Positions 16,007-24,820 of a stretch of 33,538 nt of DNA are shown here, piece after piece. The notes below the pieces were generated by a model. The model saw only the letters and a program-made list of their open reading frames with translations, did no database searches and was not told the origin of the DNA. Made by a program: the position numbers and the translations under genes. The DNA is from Chloroflexi bacterium OLB14 (GTDB lineage Bacteria; Chloroflexota; Anaerolineae; Anaerolineales; Villigracilaceae), in NCBI GenBank assembly GCA_001567105.1, contig LMZR01000023.1, forward strand, positions 1 to 33,538, in the 5' to 3' direction. Every line of letters begins with the position of its first letter. Within the stretch, counting starts at the first letter, position 1.

Positions 16007-17467
16007 TTAATATCGTCTACGTTCACCAATACCAAAAATTGATGGCGGCAACTGAATGCCAGCAGCCTCGATCTTATCCATAAATTTAGGGCGTAAGCCA
16101 GTTGGGCGTAACCTACCAACGATTCTGCCACCTTCCATACCGCTCTGCTCAAATACAAATATATCGGTCATGGTAATCACTTCGCCTTCCATACCACTAA
16201 CTTCAGCAATAGTAGTTACCTTACGTGTACCATCACGCATGCGTTCTTGTTGCACAATTACATCTACAGCACTTGCCATTTGCTCACGAATAGCACGAAT
16301 AGGCAAATCCATACCTGCCATCAAGCACATTGTTTCAATACGCGCCAATGCATCACGCGGACTGTTGGCATGGGCTGTAGTCATTGAACCATCATGTCCC
16401 GTGTTCATTGCTTGTAACATATCTAAAGTTTCACCGCCACGGCATTCTCCCACAATAATTCTTTCAGGGCGCATACGCAAAGCGTTAATCACTAAATCAC
16501 GAATTGTAATTTCGCCACGTCCTTCAATATTAGGTGGACGAGATTCCAATGTCACTACATGCTCTTGGCGCAATTGTAATTCTGCCGCATTTTCAATGGT
16601 CAAAATACGTTCATCACCAGGAATAAAACTAGAAAGGACATTTAACAATGTTGTCTTTCCAGAGCCTGTACCACCCGAAATTACAATATTCAAACGAGCT
16701 TCTACGCAGGCTTTCAAAAATTGAACCGACTCGTTTGAAATAGAACCAAATTGAATCATTTGATCAACTGTAATTGGATTCTTAGAAAATTTACGAATGG
16801 TTAAAACAGGTCCCACCAATGAAATAGGTGGAATAACCGCATTTACACGAGAGCCATCAGGCAAGCGTGCATCAACATACGGGCTTGACTCATCAATACG
16901 TCTTCCTAATGGAGCCACAATACGGTCAATAATGCGCATCACATGATCATTACTCTCAAATGTAATTGGCACGCGGTGAATTTTACCTTTACGTTCAATA
17001 TAAATATTCTTTGGCCCGTTCACCATAATTTCTGTAATCGAATCATCTTCTAACAAAGATTGCAGAGGTCCAAAGCCTAAAATTTCAGCAGCAATTTGTT
17101 CAAACAAACGCGCTCGTTCAGGACGCGAAAGAACAATATTTTCTTCAGCAAGAATTTGCTCAAATAAACTTTGAATTGTGCGGCGCACCTCGTCGGTTCG
17201 CGTCACATCCATTGAAGGGTCAATTTCAGCTAGTAACTTGTTTTGAACTCTAGTTTTTAAATCAAAATATGATCCTGCTTGAGGGGATGTAATGGGAGCG
17301 CTAACTCTTCTAGATTGCAAAGCAGATAAACGAGACGAATCGCCTCCACCGCTACCTGAGCCTGATTGCCCCCCACCGCCCGCGCCTTGGGCTGGAGGCG
17401 GGTTTTGCCCTGATCCACTCGGCTGATTATTTGTTTGACCTTGTTCAATACGTCGAAGCAACGACAT
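16007..17467 (-). CDS. cpaF: CpaF/TadA-type pilus assembly ATPase
   Basis: A 486-residue secretion ATPase that powers Flp/Tad pilus extension. Residues 10-45 are a low-complexity Gly/Ser/Pro/Gln linker. An N-terminal helical domain (about 70-215, with GFGPLQSLLEDDSITEIMVN) precedes the RecA-like core: Walker A GGTGSGKTT (265-273), an Asp box around ERILTIENAAELQL, and the Walker B region RMRPERIIVGECRGGE (Glu341). The His box SMTTAHANSPRDALARIE is complete. AAGGAG precedes the ATG. It sits between cpaE (11-base gap) and tadB. A single bifunctional motor is typical of Tad systems, which lack a separate retraction ATPase. Confidence 0.96.
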   Translation of the reverse strand: MSLLRRIEQGQTNNQPSGSGQNPPPAQGAGGGGQSGSGSGGGDSSRLSALQSRRVSAPITSPQAGSYFDLKTRVQNKLLAEIDPSMDVTRTDEVRRTIQSLFEQILAEENIVLSRPERARLFEQIAAEILGFGPLQSLLEDDSITEIMVNGPKNIYIERKGKIHRVPITFESNDHVMRIIDRIVAPLGRRIDESSPYVDARLPDGSRVNAVIPPISLVGPVLTIRKFSKNPITVDQMIQFGSISNESVQFLKACVEARLNIVISGGTGSGKTTLLNVLSSFIPGDERILTIENAAELQLRQEHVVTLESRPPNIEGRGEITIRDLVINALRMRPERIIVGECRGGETLDMLQAMNTGHDGSMTTAHANSPRDALARIETMCLMAGMDLPIRAIREQMASAVDVIVQQERMRDGTRKVTTIAEVSGMEGEVITMTDIFVFEQSGMEGGRIVGRLRPTGLRPKFMDKIEAAGIQLPPSIFGIGERRRY

Positions 17468-17478
17468 GATAAAACTCC

Positions 17479-18717
17479 TTAACGCTTAACTGACAAGCCA
17501 TCTTCCGCTTCTAAAGTAGCAATTCTTGCCCGCACAGCTTCAGCCAAAGACAGAATACCTCTACCTATGAGTTGAGATTTATTATCTAACATAAAGGGCA
17601 CCCCCCGATTTACTGCCGCAATGGCAACTTTTTCATCAAAAGGGACTACCGCTATAATTTCATGTTTCAGGTTATCACTAACACGCTCTGGTGAAATTGA
17701 AATGCGTTTATCGTAACGGTTCATTGTAAATACAATTCGTTCTTTCCCAATACCAATAGATGATGCTAAATCTAAAAATGCTCGTGCATTCTTTATGGAT
17801 GGAATTTCCTGAGTTGTAATGAGTAGCGTTACATCACTAGCTTCAAGAGTTGCTAAAACGACATCTGTTAATATGGTTGAGGTGTCTACAATCACATAGG
17901 CATACATTCTGCGTAGAAATTCTAAAACCTTTGTAAATTGATCGGCAGATACTCTCTCTGCTTGTTCAGGTTTTAATGGTGCCGCTAAGATGCGGATTCC
18001 TGAAGCCTCATGCTTAATGAGAATTTCTTCCATTATTTCTGGTTCAAGTTCGTCTACACGAGGCGCAATATCTAATACGGTGTTTTTACCTTGTTCATTA
18101 ACAAAAATAGCAACATCACCATATTGCAAATTTCCATCTACTAACACAGCGCGAGTATCTTCATTATTTAATGCAATCGCTAAGTTAACTGCTAGTGTAG
18201 TGCACCCTGTGCCTCCTTTAGGGCTATAAACCGCAATAACTTTTCCACGAGATGGAGAAGCAAAGCCACCTGCCATGACATTCATGCCAGCCATGCCTGC
18301 TGTAGCCGCAGATTGTTGCTTTATATTTTTATCTCGCTCAGAGTGCGCCATTTCGCCAGCTCGTTTTATAGCTGAGATTAAATCATCTCCCATGGGCGGC
18401 TTTGTTAAAAAGTCACGTGCACCTGCCAACATGGCACGACGCATATAGTTTGAATCGCCTTGTACAGATAAAATCACAACTTGAATGTGTGGTGATTTTT
18501 GGCGGATTTCCTCTGTGGCAGTAATGCCATCAATATCTGGCATGTTAATATCCATCAGAATGACATCAGGGTCTAATTCGCCAGCCAGTTGAATCCCTTC
18601 TCTGCCAGTGCGAGCTGTTCCAACTACATCAACATCTGACTCAAATTGTAGTAACTTGCGGACATTTTCGCGTGTCTCTGCAATGTCATCAACAATTAGA
18701 ACTCGAATCTTATTCAT
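17479..18717 (-). CDS. cpaE: CpaE-like pilus localisation ATPase with intact receiver domain
   Basis: A 412-residue protein with a response-regulator receiver at 1-120 and a MinD/ParA-type ATPase at about 160-400. The receiver keeps Asp10/Asp11, the phospho-acceptor Asp56 in VILMDINMPD and the LTKPP lysine, whereas Caulobacter CpaE has a receiver-like domain that has lost phosphorylation residues. The ATPase has a deviant Walker A SPKGGTGCTT and LVDGNLQYGDVAIF. CpaE proteins place the Tad machine at a pole or site. Here the intact receiver suggests phospho-control, perhaps by the kinase encoded upstream (inference). It lies 23 bases after cpaB and 11 before cpaF. Confidence 0.92.
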   Translation of the reverse strand: MNKIRVLIVDDIAETRENVRKLLQFESDVDVVGTARTGREGIQLAGELDPDVILMDINMPDIDGITATEEIRQKSPHIQVVILSVQGDSNYMRRAMLAGARDFLTKPPMGDDLISAIKRAGEMAHSERDKNIKQQSAATAGMAGMNVMAGGFASPSRGKVIAVYSPKGGTGCTTLAVNLAIALNNEDTRAVLVDGNLQYGDVAIFVNEQGKNTVLDIAPRVDELEPEIMEEILIKHEASGIRILAAPLKPEQAERVSADQFTKVLEFLRRMYAYVIVDTSTILTDVVLATLEASDVTLLITTQEIPSIKNARAFLDLASSIGIGKERIVFTMNRYDKRISISPERVSDNLKHEIIAVVPFDEKVAIAAVNRGVPFMLDNKSQLIGRGILSLAEAVRARIATLEAEDGLSVKR

Positions 18718-18740
18718 GTTGAAATCACATCCATTATCTC

Positions 18741-19847
18741 TTATTGCGCTGGTTCTATTGGAATATCGTTTGGTAAAACAGGTGAAATTAAAGTGGTTAG
18801 CGCAGGTTGAATTGCGTAAGGCAACTTAGCAGGGACTGGGATGTTATATTGGCTTAATAAGAATTGCAATGTAGAAGCTTCGCTTGCGACACGTGCTTCA
18901 TCACTTGGGTTGCGAAGGGTTAACATCAGTTTAGCGTTGGAATAGATTAAATATGATAATGTTATTGAATCTTGTGGTGAGACAACTAATGTGACAATAT
19001 CGGGAGCGGCTGGGGCGGGTTGCTCAGCATTTGGGTCTTGTTGTTCTGGGGCTGCAACAGCAGCCGTGAGTGGGAAGTTGCCTAATTTCAAAACTACTAC
19101 ATCTTGCAATAACATTTGGCAAACTAAGCGAGGACGTTGTGCTTCTGAAGGGATTAAATAGTAAGGTTGTTGAACCGAGGGGTCTAATTCTAAGCGACCT
19201 TGTGCGGTGCCAGATGCGGCTACACCTAAAGAAAGGATGGGCAAGCCTTGTACTTGGAAACCACCACCTTCTACACCTGTCACACCGCCTCCGCTGATGT
19301 TTCCTAAGCCGGTGCCTGTTAATACAGCTGTCAGGTTAGGAAGTATTGTTTGGTATGATGGGTCAACATCTACGAATAATAAACAAGCATTGAGGTTTAC
19401 ATGCGCCCCATCGTTGATGGCATATCCTGAAACTGATAAGCGATCAGTAGGGATGGACATTGCTGTCATTCCGGGGGGGATTAAGGCTGCCCATTCAGGA
19501 CCAGATGTAGGTACGGCAGCTGTAGCGTCTGAGACCATAGATTCGGTTATAGTCACACCTTGATCTAGCGGGTACTTTGCCACTTTGCCAAGGAGAATGG
19601 GTAATTCATCTACAGTGAACATAACTGCTACAAGGTTTTCTTGGGGAACACGATAGGTAGCAAGGACTTCTTCTGTAATCGTTGCCCCTTGTGCAATGTT
19701 TTGGGCAGCATAGTAAACATCTACATATACTGGGCCTGATTCTTGTGTTGGTTGGCTACCAAGTAATTGATTGATAGCAACGAAACCTACAACCAAGCCA
19801 ATAACGATAATTAATAGAATTAAAATTAGGGTACGACCACGACGCAT
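18741..19847 (-). CDS. cpaB: CpaB/RcpC-like pilus assembly protein
   Basis: A 368-residue membrane-anchored protein with an N-terminal helix (about 6-28) and an SAF-like domain (ARY-type start YYAAQNIAQGATITEEVLATY, LLGKVAKYPLDQGVTITESM). The SAF domain is followed by the RcpC/CpaB region (MTAMSIPTDRLSVSGYAINDGAHVNL) and LVVSPQDSITLSYLIYSNAKL. In two-membrane bacteria CpaB works with the CpaC secretin. No secretin gene lies between cpaB and cpaE here, as expected of a single-membrane cell. GAGGAG precedes the ATG by about seven bases, and a TATAAT box is found 54 bases upstream, so the pilus genes may have their own promoter. Confidence 0.9.
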   Translation of the reverse strand: MRRGRTLILILLIIVIGLVVGFVAINQLLGSQPTQESGPVYVDVYYAAQNIAQGATITEEVLATYRVPQENLVAVMFTVDELPILLGKVAKYPLDQGVTITESMVSDATAAVPTSGPEWAALIPPGMTAMSIPTDRLSVSGYAINDGAHVNLNACLLFVDVDPSYQTILPNLTAVLTGTGLGNISGGGVTGVEGGGFQVQGLPILSLGVAASGTAQGRLELDPSVQQPYYLIPSEAQRPRLVCQMLLQDVVVLKLGNFPLTAAVAAPEQQDPNAEQPAPAAPDIVTLVVSPQDSITLSYLIYSNAKLMLTLRNPSDEARVASEASTLQFLLSQYNIPVPAKLPYAIQPALTTLISPVLPNDIPIEPAQ

Positions 19848-19900
19848 AGACGGCTCCTCTCAGAGAGTTCTTTATGATTTCTAGTATTTATAACATATCA

Positions 19901-19906
19901 ATTATA
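19901..19906 (-). promoter_or_regulatory. Candidate -10 box of the tad operon
   Basis: A perfect TATAAT on the minus strand lies in the 131-base gap between the kinase stop and cpaB. The gap is otherwise AT-rich and shows no terminator. The -35 region has no good match at 16-18 bases, so the promoter may depend on an activator such as the LuxR-type regulator upstream (inference). Confidence 0.4.
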
Positions 19907-19978
19907 CAAGAAAAATACCAAAAGCATATTATGAAGTGGTGCTAAATAGGTACTATTGATAAAGACTTGACAATATTG

Positions 19979-20984
19979 TTAAGACTTAGCAGGTACGGCA
20001 AAGGCAATTCGTGCTCCGGAGCCTGCTTTGCTATCTATTTCAAAAACTTCCGCCTAGCATTTCAGCTCGTTCGCGAATCAGTTTTAAGCCAAGGTTTGAT
20101 GATTCTTTTAAGATTTCTGGGTCAAAGCCTTTTCCATTGTCATCAACACTGATGCGGATGTTGTCATTGCCTAAATCTAAATGTGCTTTGACTGTAGATG
20201 CTTGACTGTGACGAGCAACATTGCCAAGTAGTTCTTGAAAGGCGCGAAATACCATTACTTCAATATAAGGTTCAAAACGGCGTTCGGTGCCAGTAATTGT
20301 TAAGTTAACTTCCAAACCTGTTTGTTCTCTAAAAGCTTCGGTGTATTTCTTTACAGTTGGGGCTAAGCCAAGGTCATCTAACATCATGGGGCGTAATTCA
20401 AAAATAAAATTACGCACTTTTTGGAAGGTGCTCATAGCAGAGGCTTTTAAGCTGTTCAGTTCCTCTTTTGCTTGTGTAGCGTCTACATCTAGAAGGCGCA
20501 TGGCTATTTCGGTTTGTAGGATGAAGTTCGATAGAGCTTGTGCGGGTCCATCATGCATTTGGCGGGATAGTCTTTGGCGTTCAGATTCCTGTGCGTTAAC
20601 TATCATTTCAATACCAGCCATTTGACTCTTTGCCCCTGTTGGAGAGTCTGTATCGTTTATATTTCCTTCACCAGATGAAAGGATTTTTTCTAAAGTAGTT
20701 TTATATTTTTCAAGGTGTGTTTTATCATTTTGTAGTTTTTCTAATTGTCCACGCATAACAAACAAACGTTGCTGTGCCTCTAAGGCAGAATCGTATGCCA
20801 TTTTAATCTCATCCACACTACCACCTTGTTTTTGTGATTGCTGTAGATGTGAGGTGATGGCTGTGTTACGTTGTGTGATTTTAGATAATTCCCCTTGACT
20901 TTGTTCAATCATTAAAGTCACCTCACGTAGAGCTCGTTGTGTTTCAATAAGTTCGTTTTGAAAATCTATTACTTCTTCAGGCAT
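19979..20984 (-). CDS. Cytoplasmic DegS/LiaS-type sensor histidine kinase (one-base frameshift near the 3' end)
   Basis: Residues 1-125 form a long coiled coil with no membrane segment. A HisKA_3 dimerisation domain follows with the phospho-acceptor His144 in RLSRQMHDGPAQAL, then a HATPase domain with N box ELLGNVARHSQAS and G1 box SVDDNGKGFDPE. The frame stops at 20040, cutting off the last strands. With one base removed from the A5 run at 20042-20046 it continues FEIDSKAGSGARIAFAVPAKS to a stop at 19979, restoring the G2 region and a 334-residue kinase. It starts three bases after the LuxR-type regulator stop, behind CAGGAG, so the two form a two-component pair, with the pilus genes next downstream. 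Confidence 0.9.
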
Positions 20985-20987
20985 TTG

Positions 20988-21691
20988 CTACTCCTGTGTG
21001 CCAATATGTGAATCTCGTAAGGTAACCCAACCGCGCTTCAAAGCGTAGACAACTGCTTGAGTGCGGTCTTCTACACCAAATTTTCGCAAAATTGCAGTGA
21101 CATGATTCTTAACTGTTTGATGACTAATTCCTAGTAAACCTGCAATTTCTTTATTGCTCATGCCACGCACTACACATGATAAGACTTCCATTTCGCGTTC
21201 AGACAGGGGATGAAATGGCGTGCCAGGCTCGCTATAAGAACGGCGTGCGCCTTCCATTTTTTCTTCTACCCATAATTCTAATTCGCGTTTAGTAAAGATA
21301 TTATTCGCAAATACATATTTTCCTTCAGCTACTTCACGAATAATGCGAGCTAAGTTTTGTGGTTCAATATTTTTTGAGCAATAACCATGCGCGCCTGCTA
21401 AAGCCGCATGAATGGCTTGCTCAATATCATCATATCCTGTCATCAAAATGATACGTGTGCCAAGTCGCTCTTGTGAAACTTGATGTGTAATTTGTTGACC
21501 ATTCATACCAGGCAGATTAACGTCTAAAAACTGCTACGGTGGGTTTTTTCTTTTGAAATTAAATCCAACGCTTCATCGCCAGTAGATGATTGGGCAATGA
21601 TTCTCATATCTGTTTCTAGCGACAGCGCGTCTACTACGCCTTGCCTAAACAATGGATGGTCGTCAACAATGAGTAATGAAATCTGGTTCAT
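20988..21691 (-). CDS. NarL/LuxR-type response regulator (two one-base frameshifts in the receiver)
   Basis: The intact downstream part (from 21506) lacks the receiver N-terminus. That part is found upstream in another frame starting at the ATG at 21691: MNQISLLIVDDHPLFRQGVV with Asp10/Asp11. Removing one base from the T6 run at 21544-21549 and one from the A5 run at 21526-21530 (plus-strand letters) joins them through PTVAVLDVNLPGMNG, restoring the phospho-acceptor Asp56 and a 233-residue regulator. The C-terminus has a LuxR helix-turn-helix: LSEREMEVLSCVVRGMSNKE and ISHQTVKNHVTAILRKFGV. It pairs with the kinase gene three bases downstream. Likely targets are the adjacent pilus genes, by context only. 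Confidence 0.9.
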
Positions 21692-21732
21692 CCAGCAACT
21701 CTCTCTTAAATAGTTTTTTCTATTTTAACCTA

Positions 21733-23224
21733 TTATGGGGTTTTCCACAGGTAAACTGCCATGTTTTGTTCGCCAAGTGCAAGGGTCGTAGAGCTATTTG
21801 ATACAAAGACGCTTTCTGCAGAGCTAGTCAATTGGGGGTAAAAATCTGGAAAAGTGATTAAGTAACTGGCGTCTTTTTCATTTAAGAATGTTGCAAGTTG
21901 TGCTTCATCTCGAATAAAGGGGATAACTTCAGGCGATATCAAACCTGCTAAGTCGAGCAAGGGGTGGTTATCAAAATATCCCAATGCGCCAATATCATGC
22001 GCGGCAATGATGGCATTAGATGGAATATTTTGTGAAGCCCATTTGGCTGTTACTACCATTTCGCTTTCAATTATTGTGACATCGTTAGCGTAAGATTTTG
22101 CACCTAAAAAAATAAAACCAAGCGTAAGCATAACAATGCTACCCCGCCAAATAGTTTGCCCAATCCAATGATAGCGATTGAACAATGTGCTTTTATCAAA
22201 TTTGGCAAAGGCAAGTAAGCCAAATAAAAAAAAGATGGGCATGGCAGGCATAAGATAACGCCCATGTTGATATACAGGTAAGCGTGATATGTAAAGATAT
22301 AAATAACCAAAGCACCATAAAATTACAGCAATATTATTCCAGCGTTTATGAATAACTGATTGAATAACCCAAGATATAACGCCTGGTAATAAGACTAAAC
22401 TAGGTCCGACCAAAAGTTGTAAACTCATTTGGCTTAATCTATTAATTATCGGTATGTTTTGCCATGAGGCATATTCGGCTTGTTTAGCATAGAAGGTATT
22501 TGGCATAGGAGTGTCGCCAACCATTAGGTTGAATAATAAATAAAATAAGAAAAGTGAGGCGAATCCTATTAGGCATTGTGATAAGGACTTGAAGCGAGAA
22601 CGATTATCTTTTTCTTTGAAAAAGATCGTTAATGCAATGGGGGCAAGCAGGGTTAAACCATCAGGGCGCACCCAAACTGAAAGCCCAGTTAACAAGCCTA
22701 AGGTCAAGTAACGAGGCGAGTTTGTCATCAAAAGAATTAAAACGAGGCTGACGATTAATCCATGTAATAAAGTTTCCATGCCAGAAAGTGCCGCCCAAAC
22801 AAAGTGCCATTCGAGGGCGATGAAAATTGCAACCCAGGGGAATTTAGGTTGATAAGTTTTTATTAAGTTACGAACTGCCCATTCGCATAAGGCTGCTAGC
22901 AAAAATAAAACAATGATGCCAAGTAGATATGTCCAGATATATGGAGCAAGGTTTAATAGGAAGCCAATGGAAAGCAAAGCTGACCAAAGTGGTGCAGTGG
23001 AGCCTGCAGATGGGATGCCCACGCGAAATGACCATTCGCCGTGTTGAGCGAGGTTGCGGGCATAAGTTAAATGAATCCATGAATCGTCTAGTGGGAAGCC
23101 GATGGCGTACATGAGTTGGCTGGTGATTAAATAAGTACTTGCGATGAAGATAACGGTGATAGCGATGATTAAAAAATCACGGGTTGAAAGTTTAGGGGTT
23201 AATTCTGAAAAATTTTTGTGTCAT
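21733..23224 (-). CDS. Polytopic GT-C-type membrane glycosyltransferase (frameshift near 5' end)
   Basis: A reconstructed protein of about 496 residues with roughly ten membrane segments and an extracytoplasmic C-terminal domain. The acidic motif GFPLDDSWIHLTYARNLA in the first outer loop and ALSGMET mark the GT-C fold of dolichyl/polyprenyl-phosphate-sugar-dependent transferases. The in-frame start at 23112 would remove the first membrane helix. Upstream codons in that frame encode it (FLIIAITVIFIASTYLIT) but reach a stop. Removing one base from the A5/T5 runs at 23208-23217 joins them to an ATG at 23224, behind AGGTGA, that overlaps the preceding stop region and gives MTQKFSELTPKLSTRD. The acceptor is unknown; lipid, pilin or S-layer glycans are possible. 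Confidence 0.8.
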
Positions 23225-23229
23225 CTATT

Positions 23230-24780
23230 TCACCTAAGAAGATAAGTTTTTCGTTTTGGTTGGGGGGGAGTAAGTAAATTTTTTAATTCGCCAATAGCGG
23301 CTTCGGGTTCGAGAATTAAATAATGAGCATTGAATTGTTTTGATACTGCTAAAATTGCTTCAACGCCACCATAGGGAATTGAGACAGCGGAGCGTTGAGT
23401 GTCTAAATAATAAAGTGGAGCATCCCAAACGATTACTACATCTTGTTTTTGAATTTTGTTTTGTTGCAATAGTTGCTCAACTTCAACATAATTTGTTTCG
23501 CCTTCGCCCCAGCCTAATTGAAAAACGCGCAGATAAGTTACAAAAAAAGTTAGGATGATTGTAACTAGGACGAAGCTACTGGTAAAAATAATTCTGCCGC
23601 GTTCATCTCCCCAGTTACGTTTTCGTAATGAGGCGAGGATTGAATCTAAGCCTAATGGTGCTAATGTCCACCATATTGGTTGCAGGGCGGCGCCAGCGTG
23701 GAAGAAGGCACCTCGCACACCTGCAAAGGGGAAGATAAAGGTCATTACTAAAAATAGAATTGACCAAGCAATGATTGCTAGTTTAACTCTTACATCTTTA
23801 CGGAAATATAAAATGCCAGCAATGATAAATGGGAACAGAATAATGCCACCATGTGCGGCGAATGTACTTTGCAAATTGTTGTTGATTGCCCAAAGTCTAT
23901 CGCTCCAGATATTCTCCCAGCCATATTGCAGAAATGATTCTTTTGTTAATGATTCAGGGGGATAAGCGAAAGTTTGGTCATAGCTTTGCAGCCATAAGGC
24001 GCGGCTTCCGCCTGGTGCCATGAATGTTCCAAATTCTTTATAGTTCCTAACATACCATGGAGACATGATAGCAAGGAAGCCAATAAGAGATAGTAGTGAA
24101 TTTATAATTAGTGATTGGTAATTAGCAATTGAATATTGGGAATTTGTGCTTTGCGAATTGCGCCTGATGTTAAATAATATAAACAGAAAAGTAATACCCA
24201 GATAAAGCAAACCATCGCTACGAGATAGAGATAGAAACCCCGAGAAAATACCTAAGATAAACCAATATTTTTTTTGAGTTGGATCTTCGATTAATTTTGT
24301 TAGAAAAATAAAATATAAGCCCCCAAAGAATATAAACAAGCTGAAGTTATCTGTTACACCAACAAACGGAGCGTGATAGACAGAGAAGATAGACAACAAC
24401 CCTGAAATGATAGCAAGGTCTTTTCGTTTTGAAAATAAATATGCTAAATAAGCTGTGATTGGAACAATAAGCCCTGCTATAACAATGAAAGGGATTCTTG
24501 CAATGGGGTAACTTGTGTTATTAAATAACCACATTGGAATAGCAGAAATAATAGAAGCAAGTGGAAACCAATATGTGTGCGATGGATGTGGGAGAGATTG
24601 TGTACCGTCTAAATAATTCCAAAGGTATGGTTCGGTAAACCCTTTGCCTGTAGCAAGTTGGATACCTCCTGCATAATAATATTCCGAATCTAAGTAGCCA
24701 GGCTTAGGTTGAAATTGGGCAATGATGATGGGGAGAATCAAGCCGCAGAGAAAAAGGGTGAGGTAGGTACGAAAAGACAT
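23230..24780 (-). CDS. Polytopic ArnT/PMT-like (GT39-type) membrane glycosyltransferase
   Basis: A 516-residue membrane protein with about 10-12 hydrophobic helices. The first outer loop holds acidic residues in GYLDSEYYYAGGIQLATGKGF, as in GT-C enzymes. SRSDGLLYLG and MSPWYVRNYKEFG are typical of bacterial GT39-like proteins. Residues 208-228 (NSQSTNSQYSIANYQSLII) are unlike the rest and come from an AT-rich repeat-like DNA segment at 24097-24159 lying in a cytoplasmic-loop position. Its stop is five bases before the next glycosyltransferase start. Sugar and acceptor cannot be deduced. Confidence 0.82.
   Translation of the reverse strand: MSFRTYLTLFLCGLILPIIIAQFQPKPGYLDSEYYYAGGIQLATGKGFTEPYLWNYLDGTQSLPHPSHTYWFPLASIISAIPMWLFNNTSYPIARIPFIVIAGLIVPITAYLAYLFSKRKDLAIISGLLSIFSVYHAPFVGVTDNFSLFIFFGGLYFIFLTKLIEDPTQKKYWFILGIFSGFLSLSRSDGLLYLGITFLFILFNIRRNSQSTNSQYSIANYQSLIINSLLSLIGFLAIMSPWYVRNYKEFGTFMAPGGSRALWLQSYDQTFAYPPESLTKESFLQYGWENIWSDRLWAINNNLQSTFAAHGGIILFPFIIAGILYFRKDVRVKLAIIAWSILFLVMTFIFPFAGVRGAFFHAGAALQPIWWTLAPLGLDSILASLRKRNWGDERGRIIFTSSFVLVTIILTFFVTYLRVFQLGWGEGETNYVEVEQLLQQNKIQKQDVVIVWDAPLYYLDTQRSAVSIPYGGVEAILAVSKQFNAHYLILEPEAAIGELKNLLTPPQPKRKTYLLR
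24097..24159. repeat. AT-rich repeat-like insertion inside a glycosyltransferase gene
   Basis: The segment is made of overlapping words such as TAATTAGTGATTGGTAATTAG and AATTCGCAAAGC-type units, resembling the intergenic TAATTGGTAATTGG stretch at 27571-27590. It is translated in frame into an Asn/Ser/Gln/Tyr-rich patch between two membrane helices. Confidence 0.4.
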
Positions 24781-24820
24781 GGTAGCTGGAATATTTATAA
24801 AATCCTTTATACTTCAGGCA

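Noticed and set aside
16056..16724. A 222-codon open frame on the plus strand
   Set aside because: It lies fully antisense to cpaF, whose motifs are unmistakable; the antisense product shows no domain, only composition mirrored from the real gene.
19964..19980. A TTGACA box on the plus strand followed by AT-rich DNA
   Set aside because: It faces the 3' end of the histidine kinase with no plus-strand gene downstream and no matching -10 box.
20988..21506. A short response regulator missing its receiver N-terminus
   Set aside because: The missing receiver start, including the acidic pair, is present upstream in another frame across two homopolymer runs, so it is one broken full-length gene.
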